A stretch of DNA of 64,000 nt. Source: Rachicladosporium sp. CCFEE 5018. Lineage: Eukaryota > Ascomycota > Dothideomycetes > Cladosporiales > Cladosporiaceae. Within the stretch, counting starts at the first letter, position 1; each line of letters opens with the position of its first letter. The stretch spans positions 1,450,308 to 1,514,307 of the forward strand of contig KZ111142.1 in assembly GCA_002077045.2 (NCBI GenBank). Direction: 5' to 3'. The position numbers and the translations under genes are program-made. This document shows, piece by piece, positions 29,310-39,662 of this stretch. The notes under the pieces were generated by a model, which saw only the letters and a list, made by a program, of their open reading frames with translations, ran no database searches and was not told the DNA's origin.

Positions 29310-32058
29310 CTACTCCTCCTCACTCTCATCGCTCGGCTCATCTCCCGAAGTCTCACCACCCTGCGCCTGGTTGCCATAGCTCGCTGGACTCTGGCTCTCA
29401 CTGCCAATCGGCTGATTGAAAGCATTCAGCTTGTCCTTCAACTGGTCGATACTGGCCTGCTGCTCGCGCTTCCCCATAGGCTTGTGCTTCTTACGCTTGT
29501 TGCCACTCGATCCGCCAACACCACCACGGCCGACACGCTCAGAAGGCTCAAAGTCATCGTCATCAACAGCCGCGATGTCGTCAGGCGAGGACATGCGAGT
29601 GGTCGTGCGGCGACCGAAGATAGAGCGCACATGCTTGAGCAGCAAACGCTGGACATCATCAGGAAGATCATCGATCTCGAGCTCCATCTCGGCACCCATA
29701 TTGGCGTATTTCTTACAATTCGTCGTAATGATGCCGGTCAGCGTCTCGATCTGGCCCTCATTCATCTGCTCGACAGCGCTGGAGATCTCCTGCTTCTCCT
29801 CGTACGTCACGGGCTTCAGCTTCTTGGGCTTAGCCTTGGGCGCACTGCTGGACTTCGCTGGAGCTGGCTTGAAAGCAGGGACTGGAGGCTTCTTCTTGTG
29901 GCTCTTGGCGGCACCGGACTTGGACTTCGCCGCTTTGGCACCCTTCTTCTCGACCATCAGGCCAAGCTGGTTCTGGAGTGTCGCGAGTTGCTTAGAGAGC
30001 GCGGCAATGGTCTTCGCGTCGCCATCATCAGGCGCATCGTCCTCGTCCTCCTCATCTTCCTCCTCGTCTTCGTCGGCGTCGCTATCGCCGCCGCCGCCGG
30101 AGCCACTAGATCCGGAGGGTTTGGGCTTGTTGTTACGCTCCCACTTGTCCTTCTGCAGCCAGAGAGCCTCGAACACCCTCCTAAATTCGATGCCGATGTC
30201 CCGGACTGGATTGCCAACTGGGTTGAACTTGAGGCAGTTCTCGATCATGAGGTCAAAGTCGTTCTTGAACTCGCGCGCCTTGCTGTACTGGCCTTGCTTG
30301 AGCTTCTGGCCCATCGTCGCCAAGTCCATGGGATCCTTGACTATCTGGCGATAGTGTGGGATGTTCAGAGCTACAGGGTCGACTGGCGCAAGGAAGATGT
30401 GATTGTTGGGGCTCTTCACGGGGTTGCGCAATTCCTCCAGCACGAACTCGCAGAACTTCAGCTCGAGCATGTGCTCCTTGCGCCTTGGCTTCGCATACGT
30501 GAGCTCACGGTTGGGAGGCGGCTTGATCGCACGGGCAGGCCGCTTCGTCTGGGAGTCTCGGCGTATCTGAGGCGTGCCATCGGACTGCAATGCGAACGAC
30601 TCAGATCTAGAGACTGGCGGCGCAGGCGGAGGTGGCGGCGGACGAGTCTCTCGACGAGGTGGAGCTGCTTTCGGAACTGGCGATTGCTTCTTGGCCTGTT
30701 TTGGCAAACTCGACAGGTTCGCTGGGGGTACTGACCCCATGAAGCGATCGAAATACGCCAGCATGTTCTTGGCTGCCACTGTCACGGCATGTGTCTCGCC
30801 GTTGAACGTGCGGCAGTTGTCCACGATGAGATGGAAGTCGTCCGCAAAGGCTTGGACTGAGGGATACTCGCCATTCTTGAGCTTGGTCTCGAGCGTGCCC
30901 AAATCCATGGGGTGCTTGATAATGTCATGGTAAGTGGGAATATTCAATTTCACTGGGTCGACAGGTTCGAGAAAGAACATCGCGTGCTTCGTTTTCTTGT
31001 TGTTCTTCAGCTTGTCAATCAAGAAATTCTTCTGCGGTAGCGTTACGGGCGCAGTGCTGTACTTTGCAGTACTAGGCGTGGCGGGCTCTGCAGGCGCTGG
31101 CACAGCCGTCTCGGTGCTGGGAATCTCTGGCTGCGGAGATGCTAGCGGCGCATCCTCCATGGTTGTATCGACTGCCTCTACTGAGGCTGCGGGCTCGGTT
31201 GGATGCTCTGGTACATGAGGCTTCTCATCGGTGGAGTCGTCGAGCTTTGCGCGCTTCGCAGCCGGCTCAGCATCCTCCTCGAACTCATCGCGATTGCGCA
31301 CAAGGCTGGAGGAGACTGTCTCCTGCGCGACGGAATCTACTGGAGTAATGTCTGGCTTGGCATCTGCATCTGAAGTCGCCTCCACCGCATCTGCTGATCC
31401 ATTCAGCGACTCTGCTGACAGCGGCACCTTAGAATCGAGCGACTCTGGCGCATCAAGCAGTGAGTCAGGAAGCGCAGGCCCTGCTATCGATGCGGGCGGT
31501 GCGGCGGCGACTTCATCAACGCTAGCATCTACCTGGTTATGAACGACGCCGTCTACCTCTGCAACAACGTCTCCCATCGGTGCGATCGGATCTGGGGTAG
31601 CGTAGTCGAGGCTGGGCGCATTCGCTGGAACGAATTCTGTGACAGGAGCGATGCCGGTACTGTGGTCCACTGGCAGAATAGACTCTACCACTGGCGCATC
31701 TGGAAGCGAAGCGGGCTCCTTGAGGTTCAAGGTCGCCTCTTTCGTATGTGATATTGACCCGTTCTCCACGAACGCGTCTTGATTAGGCGGGGTGATTTGT
31801 TGATGCATGGTGTCGCGTGAGCTGCGACAAGTATCAGTACGTGTGGTGAGTAAGCTTCGGTGATCATGTGATCAGTATGCGGAGCGAAAGGAAGATGAAA
31901 GAGTGAATGAGGCAAAGCGCTAAATACGCGATTAGGCTTCTGCGCAGTGAGTGGATGACTTACCCGTTGGTCTGGGGTACCTCAGTCTGTGGCGACGGTA
32001 AAGCATCAGCGCCATCAAGCTGAGGCACAGCTGCGCCTTGCGCAAGATCTGAAGCCAT
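29310..32058 (-). CDS. BDF1: BET-family double-bromodomain protein Bdf1 (2 exons, 868 aa)
   Basis: Nuclear reader of acetylated histones that helps recruit TFIID-type transcription machinery. Exon 1 (31964-32058) encodes MASDLAQGAAVPQLDGADA and ends ...QTNG; a 142-nt intron (31822-31963, GTAAGT donor, CGCAG acceptor) joins in frame to SRDTMHQQ, so the Met at 31808 is internal. Bromodomain 1 spans about residues 296-393 (acetyl-lysine Asn in DNCRTFN), bromodomain 2 about 482-588 (ENCLKFN), an acidic Asp/Glu run follows, and an ET domain lies at about 702-767 (SSAVEQMNEGQIETL and ELEIDDLPDDVQ). The tail is Ser/Glu-rich. Domain order and length are typical of fungal Bdf1. It diverges from UTP5 across about 1.15 kb. 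Confidence 0.93.
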
Positions 32059-33212
32059 GGTTGCAGGTCAAGCAAGTGAATGATGACCAACGCACGTGAC
32101 TTTACTGATGTACAGCGGTAAATTCCGCCCTGCACACGCGCAGCAGCGAGTCGCGTGTTGATGTTTGCGCGCGAGTCGCACAAACAAATTGAATCGACCC
32201 GATGTGTGATGGATGTGATGCGGCGCGTAGATATGCAGATGGTTGCACGTGTAAAGGTGGTGATGTAAGGTGAATTTGGTTGGATGGGGTGGTTGCGGGA
32301 GGGTCAAAAAAGAGGTCGATGCGTAAGCGCGAAGTCGGTGGGTGGTGTGTGGCTCGGCGATCGAACAGAAGTTCAGGTTCGGCTTTGGAGGGAAATGTTC
32401 TTATCGATGCGAAGCGCGCTAGTCAACTTTCGTGCCGAGCCGCCGACGACACGTGACACTTGGTGAAGAATAGGCTGCAGTGAAGAAGATGACAGCCTGG
32501 TGATCGAGGTAATGAGATTTGTAAGAGGCTGTACGTGTAGTGATACCGGCCTTGTGGCCTTGAAGTCGAGGTGTGAAGGGGCAAATGGTGCTGAAGGTGA
32601 ATGCAAGAAGGCGGAGGTGGTCCCGACTCGGCGGGTGCAGCTAGCGAGTCGAGATTGCCCGCCGCCGTGCCGGAGTTTATGCATGCCGTGGATTTATTGT
32701 TGTTCGAGCTTTCTCGGAATGCCACTCACTTGATCGCAGCTGCCTTAACAGCCACGTGGTGAATGATGGAGCGGCGGATCGTAGTGTATCTGATAGCCTC
32801 AATTGCACTCCGAGGCTCACTGCAGCCCGGCCCAAGGCCCAAGACTCTTAGGCAATCGGTGATCGATCATGCATGAATGCCTCAGGAGCCAGAGTAGTCC
32901 AGTACTGTCTGCGAATACAGGCACTCCACAACCCCTGTCAATCTCGAATCTACGGAGCCAACATCGACAAGTAATGCCACGTGATCCTGACAGGTCTGCC
33001 TTGTTCTGCGCGAAACATAGTACTCACTCCCCATAGTGTGTCTTGAAGCTGACTCAGCCGGCCAAGAGTTCGAGCGCTAATCCCGTTCAAGCCCAGTGGA
33101 TCCTGACAAAAGTCGTCAATGAGAAAGTCAAAGAGTTCGGACGACATCCACCGTACTCCCATTCTCTGTGCAATCCTTCCTACTGCATCTCCATAGCAGT
33201 AATGTACTCACC
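32059..33212. promoter_or_regulatory. Divergent promoter region of BDF1 and UTP5
   Basis: 1.15 kb between two genes transcribed away from each other. No convincing ORF. It contains the promoters and 5' leaders of both; individual elements cannot be assigned by eye. Confidence 0.55.
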
Positions 33213-34688
33213 ATGAGCGCCGCCAAGCGGACTCATAGTCGCCGGCAACCCGACGCCCGGCCAGCCCCTCAGACGAGCGACGCAGCTGCACCTCCATCCT
33301 CGAAACGTCTTAAAAGCTCTCACGTGCCGACTCCGAAGAGTGACGGTCTCAAGTTCTTGGTGGACGATGACGCTCGACAGGGAAGGAAGCTGGAGGCGAA
33401 GCTGACGAATGGGGTGCTGGACAAGCGGAGTGCCAGAGTGGACGAAAGCACTGCTGTAGTGGCTCCTGCCGAGGTAGCGGAGGCGGTCAATGGGCACCGG
33501 GAGGTGATCGACATCTCCAGTGCAGAGGAGGAAAGCAGCGATGAGGAGAATGAAGATGTCGTGGACGAGCAGGGAGGAGTGGCCTTGCTCAATGGGCATG
33601 CTAGTTTGGAGCAGATGATTGCTGGCGCAGAGGAAGATGTCGAGATGGAGGATCAGCTAGAGGCAGAAGCCGAGCCCGAGGAGCCTTCTTTCGGGGACAT
33701 GCTACATGCTCGGCATCCGGAGACGATCGATGTGCAAGCTGCATACGCTCAAGCGGCACCGGAGATGCAGGTGGCGTTGCCTACGCACACCAGTCAAGCC
33801 ATGACCGTTCACACCGGAACTTCACTCTCGACAGTGCTCACACAGGCACTACGAACGAATGACAAGGACCTACTGGAGACTTGCTTCGCTGTCATAGATC
33901 AACAGACCATTCGAGCCACGATACAACGCTTGCAATCACATCTTGTGGGCAACCTAATGCAACGACTGGCCGAGCGGATACACAAAAGACCTGGTCGAAC
34001 TGGCCATCTCATGACGTGGATACAGTGGTCGCTGGTGGCTCACGGCGGCTACCTTGTCACTCAACCGCAGATCATGAGGCAGCTGAAAGCGCTGAACCAG
34101 GTTCTGCGCGAACGAGCTAATGGCTTGCAATCACTGCTCCAGCTGAAAGGCAAGCTTGACATGCTTGGCGCACAATTGGAGCTACGAAGGAGTACACTCG
34201 CTGCATCAGCTGGTCTCAAAGACGACGAAGATAATGATGAAGGTGTGCTGTACATCGAAGGCCGGGATCAGGACGATGATGGTCTGGACAGCGATCCTAC
34301 CGCGGATGCGGATATCGTATCCTCGAAGCGTTCGAAAGCGAGCAAGAAGGCGCTCAACGCCGAGTCAAGTATGCCAGCAGAGTACCATACAGACTCTGAT
34401 GGATCTGACGACGAGGGCTCGGATCTGGCAAACGGTGTCGTGCAGGAAGTGGCAGAGAGCGATGAGGAAGAAGTCGACGAGGGAGAGGAGCCAGGCATGC
34501 TTGGTCTCGAAGCCGATGAGTCAGACGATGGTGATGACTTGGCTGATGAGGATGAAGACGAAGAGGACGATACGGATGCATCATCCGCAAACGACATCAT
34601 CGACGACGGAGAGGAGGACGATGACAGCGAGGGCGACGAGATCGTTGTACAGGCACCGAAATTGTCGAAGCTGGAGCGAAAGCGGTAG
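33213..34688 (+). CDS. UTP5: U3 snoRNP / t-UTP component Utp5-like protein, 491 aa
   Basis: Acts in the nucleolus in early pre-18S rRNA processing as part of the small-subunit processome. I start at 33213 (MSAAKRTHSRRQPDARP), which gives a basic, disordered N-terminus. The upstream in-frame Met at 33168 would add 15 hydrophobic residues and is less likely. The middle contains the Dip2/Utp12 family domain: LSTVLTQALRTNDKDLLETCF, TIQRLQSHLVGNLMQRLAERI, GHLMTWIQWSLVAHGGYL and LNQVLRERANGLQSLLQLKGKLD. The C-terminal ~150 residues are Asp/Glu/Ser-rich, ending in basic KLSKLERKR. The N-terminal WD40 repeats of yeast Utp5 are not present in this frame. Confidence 0.8.
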   Translation: MSAAKRTHSRRQPDARPAPQTSDAAAPPSSKRLKSSHVPTPKSDGLKFLVDDDARQGRKLEAKLTNGVLDKRSARVDESTAVVAPAEVAEAVNGHREVIDISSAEEESSDEENEDVVDEQGGVALLNGHASLEQMIAGAEEDVEMEDQLEAEAEPEEPSFGDMLHARHPETIDVQAAYAQAAPEMQVALPTHTSQAMTVHTGTSLSTVLTQALRTNDKDLLETCFAVIDQQTIRATIQRLQSHLVGNLMQRLAERIHKRPGRTGHLMTWIQWSLVAHGGYLVTQPQIMRQLKALNQVLRERANGLQSLLQLKGKLDMLGAQLELRRSTLAASAGLKDDEDNDEGVLYIEGRDQDDDGLDSDPTADADIVSSKRSKASKKALNAESSMPAEYHTDSDGSDDEGSDLANGVVQEVAESDEEEVDEGEEPGMLGLEADESDDGDDLADEDEDEEDDTDASSANDIIDDGEEDDDSEGDEIVVQAPKLSKLERKR

Positions 34689-34917
34689 AGCACGTCGTCA
34701 GGCGAAAGTGTACAAAGTATACAATTACTTGCATTCCGGCGTTCGAAGTGGGAGGCGGGTTTGAGCGTTTTCCACCAAAAAGGTAGAGGACTGCATATGA
34801 GGACAAGAGTGTGCATGATACCCAATTCTGCGCTTGATTGGCGTAGGCATAGTCAGTCAATCCATCAAAGATCCTTCACACTCCCACTCGACTTCCGATT
34901 CGCCCATTTCAGCACAA

Positions 34918-35490
34918 TCAGCCCCTACTTAACTCCCCCAACATCTCCCTACTCGCGCCCAGATCTCGCGAGTCGCCGTAAATGGCCGCCACCAGCGCGC
35001 CGTCTAGTGCAGGGAACTCTCGTTGCAGCATCTCGACATTTCGGTCGTCTAGTGAGGGGCCTTTGGAATTGTGCATCTCGAAGTTCTCCATGGCTTCGCG
35101 TTGCTCGGTGCGTTCAGCCGGGGGAATGAAGTCGGTATCATTGAAAGTGCTCGCCCTTGCTGGGGCTCCGAATCCTGATTGCTGGGGAGGAGGTTGGTAG
35201 GATTGAGGTTGTTGGGAGTACTGTGATTGGGACTGTTGTTGGGAGTAGGATTGAGGATGTGATGGTTCGCTGCTGAAGGGGTTTTGTCCTGGGGGTGGAC
35301 CTGCAGGTGGGGCGTAGGAGTTCGTCGAGGACTCGTGCTCATTTTGGCCAGCCCAAGGATTCGGTGATGCGCCGCCTTGTTGGTAGTAGGGGTTGGATGT
35401 CGAGGCGTTCACTTGTTGGGCTGAGCGAGGGGGTTCTTGGATGGGATCGGACCATGGGTTGTTGTCTTGGGGTGCTTGGTAGCCCGACAT
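34918..35490 (-). CDS. CUE/UBA-like domain protein with Gln/Pro-rich N-terminus, 190 aa
   Basis: Starts MSGYQAPQDNNPW. The first ~110 residues are Gln/Pro/Ser/Tyr-rich and disordered. The last ~45 residues (DDRNVEMLQREFPALDGALVAAIYGDSRD and so on) look like a CUE ubiquitin-binding fold: a Glu-Phe-Pro-Ala pattern at the first helix and hydrophobic positions in three helices. A role in ubiquitin-dependent trafficking or turnover would fit but is inference. It is convergent with UTP5 (229-bp spacer) and divergent from the HMG-CoA lyase gene. Confidence 0.65.
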   Translation of the reverse strand: MSGYQAPQDNNPWSDPIQEPPRSAQQVNASTSNPYYQQGGASPNPWAGQNEHESSTNSYAPPAGPPPGQNPFSSEPSHPQSYSQQQSQSQYSQQPQSYQPPPQQSGFGAPARASTFNDTDFIPPAERTEQREAMENFEMHNSKGPSLDDRNVEMLQREFPALDGALVAAIYGDSRDLGASREMLGELSRG

Positions 35491-35827
35491 CTTCGAGGGA
35501 TATCAATAAACAATTTCTCCAAAGGATGAAGCTTAACTTCCAGTCGAATGGTGGAACGCTGGTTTGGTAGCTTGGGAGGACGTCCGTAAGGTTGAAGAAT
35601 GCTGCCTGTACTCTCATACATTTCATCAGTGAGGTCGTCGTCATGTGGCGCAGCTATTGTGGCGTTGGCAGGAGCTCTCGACTCCGAGGTTCATCTCACC
35701 CCACATTGTCTTCGAGGTGCATCAACATGGCCGCTCCTAAGCGCTTTAATGCGCTGAAAACACCCACGAGCAGGACTCGGACGCCGTGCGTGCTGTCTGG
35801 AAGCACTCAAGCAGAAAGGCTATGCAC
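35491..35827. promoter_or_regulatory. Divergent promoter region, CUE-like gene and HMG-CoA lyase
   Basis: 337 bp between start codons of oppositely transcribed genes. No additional ORF or RNA gene seen. Confidence 0.5.
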
Positions 35828-36988
35828 ATGAAGGCAATTCCACGCTTGCTTCGTCAGGCTGGCCGACGGGGCTTCGCAACATCTCCACGAGCATTGGCAG
35901 ACCACGTCCGGATCATTGAGGTCGGACCGCGAGATGGCTTGCAGAACGAGAAGAAGAGCATATCAGCGGAGACGAAGATAGAGCTTGTTCGCAGACTAGC
36001 AGGTACTGGTCTGGAGACGATCGAAGCAGGTAGCTTCGTGCATCCGAAATGGGTCCCTCAAATGGCAGCATCCGACAAAGTGCTTGAGAGCATACTGTCA
36101 ACTCCGCCGTCTGCGCCGCATCCGATCACATATCAATGGCTTCTTCCAAATAGCAAAGGGCTGGAGAACTACTTCAAGGTAATGGGAACTAGCCCTCCCG
36201 AACAGCCTTCAGGACAAGACAGCGGTCCAGCACTGAACACCAGCTCAATGGATCCCAACGCCGTGCCTGCCGCTAAGTCCGGCGCAGAAGCCATGTCACA
36301 ACCTCGCCCAGACTCCACAAACACCCGCAACGGCCACAACCACGAAGTATCCATCTTCATGGCCGCAACCGAAGCGTTCTCCAAGAAGAATACGAATTGC
36401 TCTATTCAGGAGTCTCTAGATCGCTTCGCACCTCTCATGACAGAAGCTAAGAAGCAAGGCTACCCAGTCCGCGCCTACATCTCGGTAGCCCTCGGCTGCC
36501 CTTTCGAGGGACCAGACGTAGATCCGCATAAAGTTGCAGAGATAGCCGCGAGTCTACTCGAGCTGGGCGCGGAGGAGATCTCAGTGGCAGACACGACCGG
36601 TATGGGTACTGCGCCACGGACAAGAAAGCTGTTGCAGACTTTGAAGGAGGCTGGGATCAGAAATGAGGATCTTGCGTTGCACTTCCACGACACATTTGGC
36701 CAGGCGCTGGTCAATACTATCGTTTCTCTGGAGCACGGAGTGCGGACTTTTGACTCGGCTGTTGGTGGACTGGGCGGTTGTCCGTACAGTCCTGGTGCTA
36801 CTGGGAATGTAGCGACCGAGGATTTAATTTACACGTTGCATTCGCTTGGCGCGAAGACTGGCGTAGATCTGGACGAGATGAGCAGAATCGGGAAGTGGAT
36901 TACTGGAGAGATTGGGAGGGATTATAATTCGAGTGCCGGGAAGGCTACATTGAGTAGGCTGGAGCGAAGTAGCGGACCAAAGCTCTGA
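35828..36988 (+). CDS. Hydroxymethylglutaryl-CoA lyase, mitochondrial, 386 aa
   Basis: Splits HMG-CoA into acetoacetate and acetyl-CoA in leucine breakdown. I use the Met at 35828 (MKAIPRLLRQAGRRGFATSP), because it gives a basic, Arg-rich mitochondrial presequence; an in-frame ATG two codons earlier is equally possible. The TIM-barrel motifs are complete: VGPRDGLQNE (Arg35, Asp36), EAGSFVHPKWVPQM, the metal ligands in HFHDTFG (His285, His287), and the loop GGLGGCPYSPGATGN with catalytic Cys318. Residues about 119-172 form a Pro/Ser/Asn-rich insertion between YFKVM and EVSIFMAATEAFS. A donor-like GTAATG lies at its start, but no acceptor restores frame, so I keep it as coding. Confidence 0.92.
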   Translation: MKAIPRLLRQAGRRGFATSPRALADHVRIIEVGPRDGLQNEKKSISAETKIELVRRLAGTGLETIEAGSFVHPKWVPQMAASDKVLESILSTPPSAPHPITYQWLLPNSKGLENYFKVMGTSPPEQPSGQDSGPALNTSSMDPNAVPAAKSGAEAMSQPRPDSTNTRNGHNHEVSIFMAATEAFSKKNTNCSIQESLDRFAPLMTEAKKQGYPVRAYISVALGCPFEGPDVDPHKVAEIAASLLELGAEEISVADTTGMGTAPRTRKLLQTLKEAGIRNEDLALHFHDTFGQALVNTIVSLEHGVRTFDSAVGGLGGCPYSPGATGNVATEDLIYTLHSLGAKTGVDLDEMSRIGKWITGEIGRDYNSSAGKATLSRLERSSGPKL

Positions 36989-37332
36989 CCTCGTTGCGTT
37001 GTTCAGCCTTCGTCCACGTGACGCCCAACTCGTATGTGAGCTGGACACCAGAGGCTGAGCCATAGGAGGATCTCGTGGCTATACGTAAGATGCATAGCTC
37101 GCTGTAGCGTGCGACGTATGAGGTAGCGGCGCTCCGAGTCGCATCAGCCATCGCTGGAACGACGGCGAGAGTATAGAAGCCATGCAGACCTGCTCTAGAA
37201 ATCTAGCAACGAAGCAGACCTACTCAAGCCGGGGGAGCAGCTATGAGCTCAAGCTGCTTGATGTGAGGTAGTGAGTACACTGCCGAGGAATCTCGAAGCT
37301 TGCAGGTCAGAAATATATCAACACACACAATC
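36989..37332. other. Convergent intergenic region
   Basis: 344 bp between the HMG-CoA lyase stop and the BLOC1S1-like stop. Nothing recognised. Confidence 0.5.
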
Positions 37333-37809
37333 TCATCGCCACAAACTCCCACCACTTTCCCTCCCCACCTCCTCTCCTCGCTCAGCAAGCCGTACAGTCT
37401 CCTCCAGCACCATGAAATCCCTCTCCAGCATCTCAGCCCAGTTCTGCAGGTCCCCCAACTCCCGCATCCCCTTCATCGTTCCATCGACTTCCTTACTCAG
37501 CTTCGCAGTCTCCTTGTGCAGCGCAGCGGTGTTTCGGGTCAGTTCGGTCTCCTGCGCTGAGATGGCTGCGCTGTTGGCGTGGAGGTCGCGGGCACGGGTT
37601 TGCAGGTCGTGACTGTAGCTGGAGCCGGCGGAGTTCAGGGACGCGAGGACGGCGGTGCGGGCTTCGACTTGGGCGCGGGAGGAATCTTCGGTGATGGGAA
37701 GACTGGGCGACACAGCGGCTGTCGAGAACGGCGGAGAGGCGACGGCTGTGGTAGAAGGAGCGGAGGTCGAAGCTGCAGTCACAGGCGAGCTGACTGAGGT
37801 CGAGGCCAT
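37333..37809 (-). CDS. BLOC-1 subunit 1 (GCN5L1)-like protein, 158 aa
   Basis: Small coiled-coil protein of the BLOC-1 complex, which acts in endosomal sorting. The N-terminal ~45 residues are Ser/Thr/Ala-rich and likely disordered. The core follows the BLOC1S1 pattern: an ARTAVLASLNSAGSSYSHDL helix, then ETAKLSKEVDGTMKGM, the family hallmark GDLQNWAEMLERDF (compare the GD.ENWA motif of animal BLOC1S1), and VLEETVRLAER. Length fits the family. There is no intron. Similarity is by motif only, but the helical register and the DLQNWA block are quite specific. Confidence 0.78.
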   Translation of the reverse strand: MASTSVSSPVTAASTSAPSTTAVASPPFSTAAVSPSLPITEDSSRAQVEARTAVLASLNSAGSSYSHDLQTRARDLHANSAAISAQETELTRNTAALHKETAKLSKEVDGTMKGMRELGDLQNWAEMLERDFMVLEETVRLAERGEEVGRESGGSLWR

Positions 37810-38744
37810 CTTGGGCGCGCTTTTGCTGAGGACTGAGAAGCTTGAGAGCTTGAATCACACGACTCCTCGAACGTACTTTCGCGTAAACAGTGCCAGCCAC
37901 GACACCAGTCCCCAGCGCCAACTGCTCACGATCGGCGTGCTCAAGGGCGTCTCGGCAGCTGGCTAGTGGGGCATAAGCACCTTCATGCAGGGCTGCGCAT
38001 GATTCTGCGACTTGCCTCGACCTTATTGGCCTACGAAAGCGTGGTCGACGTGTCCTGGGTGTACCTGCAGTAGCTTGCTAGGGTGCTGAGGAGCTCGTGT
38101 AGTGAAGCTTCACTTGTAGGACTTTAGCACTTTATCTCGTTCCTCTTACCTCACATCCCCTGAAGGTTCTACCGAGGTCGAGCACAGCTAACGTGGTGAA
38201 GCTGAGCCGGTAGACCTCTATTGGAACGAATGGAAGGGCTAAAGTAGGAGGAAGAAATGTGTACTTCATTGACGTAATGGATGAAAGCGAATTAGATTTT
38301 GAGATGAGACTGACGCCCTCACAACGGGACTGCTGGTGCTGCCTTTCGGCGTCTAAAATTTGCTCGTCTCCACGAGTCTACCTGCGCGAGCCTCGTCCTT
38401 CAAGCAAGGTCGAAGGTGGGAAGGTCACCGCAGCGTCTCGTCTATTCGCCAGTAGTTTGGCGATATGAAAGTCGATCTGTATGTGTATTCACTGGAACTT
38501 CGAGAGGACCAGGACACATCGTGGATGCGAATGTCGGAATCGCTGTTGTTCAGAGGCTGTAACGAAAGGTGCATACTCTTGAGGTATGCTGTGTAGACAG
38601 GGGTCGATTGCCAAGCCTCTCGTGGAGTCATCAACGGCAACCTCATCTCCCTCTCCTCCCCCCTCTCCTCCCGATGCACTTGAGTCGTAGAAGACCCTTC
38701 GGTTCCAAAGCCTGAGAAAATCCACGTAAGTCATATCTACACTG
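37810..38744. other. Intergenic region
   Basis: 935 bp between the BLOC1S1-like start and the first F-box-like relic. Short ORFs on both strands only; nothing recognised. Confidence 0.5.
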
Positions 38745-39518
38745 TTGGCTGAGCCTCGTTCCGTCATGTCGGCAGGTCCCAGAATGAGTATGGATGTCCA
38801 ACATGATCGCTGCCACTTAATGAACCTCCCGCCTGAGCTGCGCCTGAAGATCTTCGAGCACATCTTCTCAGACTGGCGATGTGGCATCGGCTACGGACAC
38901 GGGACTCTCTGGCGGTCTCCAGAGACGTCACACACACCCAACTCCAGCATAATACTCGCGTGCCGAACGCTGAGCCGCGAGGCATCCGAAGCTATCCTCA
39001 AGTGTGCCGAATTCGGCTTCGATGATTTCTGCGCTTCGGAAACGCCACCCGCCCGCGATAGGATTCGCGCACTCGGTGATCTTCCGTTCGCGAGCCAACT
39101 GTGGCGAGTAAGCATTGGCGTTAAATTCCGGGAACAAGATGGGCAGATTTGTGGACCTGAGGACCTGCAGAAGCTGTTGCAACAGCTAAACCACTGCGCG
39201 TCCGTCAAGGAACTACATCTGGAGTTCTATTGGCGTGGATGGGTCAATCCTCGGGATTGAGCTATGCTCGATCGCTTGTCTCACAAGGTCAGAGACTACT
39301 TCAATTCGGTCACAAGTCTGCAGTGCTCGGGTAAGATTACCGCTCGTTTAGACGGAGTTTTTATAAGCAATGCGATCATCGACCCGTTTCGTGACTTCAC
39401 AAGAGATATTGGGGCGTAAGTGGCATGTTCCTTGTGAGGTTCGAGCGGGTTTGGACGAGCTAACGCAAGCAGCCTTGACATCAGTCGGGACGACCTCGAC
39501 TCATGGACCATATCGTGA
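38745..39518 (+). pseudogene. F-box-like (LPPELRLKIFE-type) gene with a premature TGA
   Basis: The protein begins MAEPRSVMS and has the usual start of fungal F-box-like/2EXR proteins: NLPPELRLKIFEHIF, then an ILACRTLSREASEAIL helix and LLQQLNHCASVKELHLEFYW. A TGA at 39258-39260 (codon 172) stops it. The same frame stays open for another 51 codons (AMLDRLSHKVRDYFNSVTSL and on), reaches a GTAAGT donor (intron 39416-39472, CTAAC branch, CAG acceptor) and continues in frame to a stop at 39516-39518. That makes 238 codons with one internal stop. It is either a recently inactivated gene or a shorter 171-aa protein with an untranslated relic. Substrate-adaptor roles are typical of the family, but none can be assigned here. 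Confidence 0.6.
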
Positions 39519-39545
39519 GCTAGTGAAGGAAATCTTGCGGTAAGT

Positions 39546-39662
39546 GGCATGAATTTGAGCCATACTGGAGAGCTCGAAGCACTGCTGGAGCAGCTGAAGA
39601 ATTGTGCCCGTCTCCGAGGCTGGCTATCGGCTCGTATGGAGTGTGGAGATTGCTCCAAATGA
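39546..39662 (+). pseudogene. Fragment of another F-box-like gene
   Basis: A short frame reads GMNLSHTGELEALLEQLKNCARLR, closely resembling the LQKLLQQLNHCASVKEL segment of the relic just upstream. No F-box-like start precedes it within reach, so it looks like the 3' remnant of a paralogous copy. Evidence is limited to this short similarity. Confidence 0.4.

Larger units (their letters stand above)
19311..29953. repeat. Contig C counterpart of contig B (10.6 kb)
   Basis: Collinear with 8531-19210 from first to last base, with SNPs, small indels and one strongly divergent segment (about 24.2-27.1 kb). Contig C continues beyond 29953 into the rest of BDF1 and single-copy sequence, so this is probably the copy that truly joins contig A. 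Confidence 0.88.

Noticed and set aside
29232..30734. 500-aa plus-strand ORF over the bromodomain gene
   Set aside because: Antisense shadow of BDF1, Leu/Arg-rich with no domain; BDF1 on the minus strand has two bromodomains and an ET domain.
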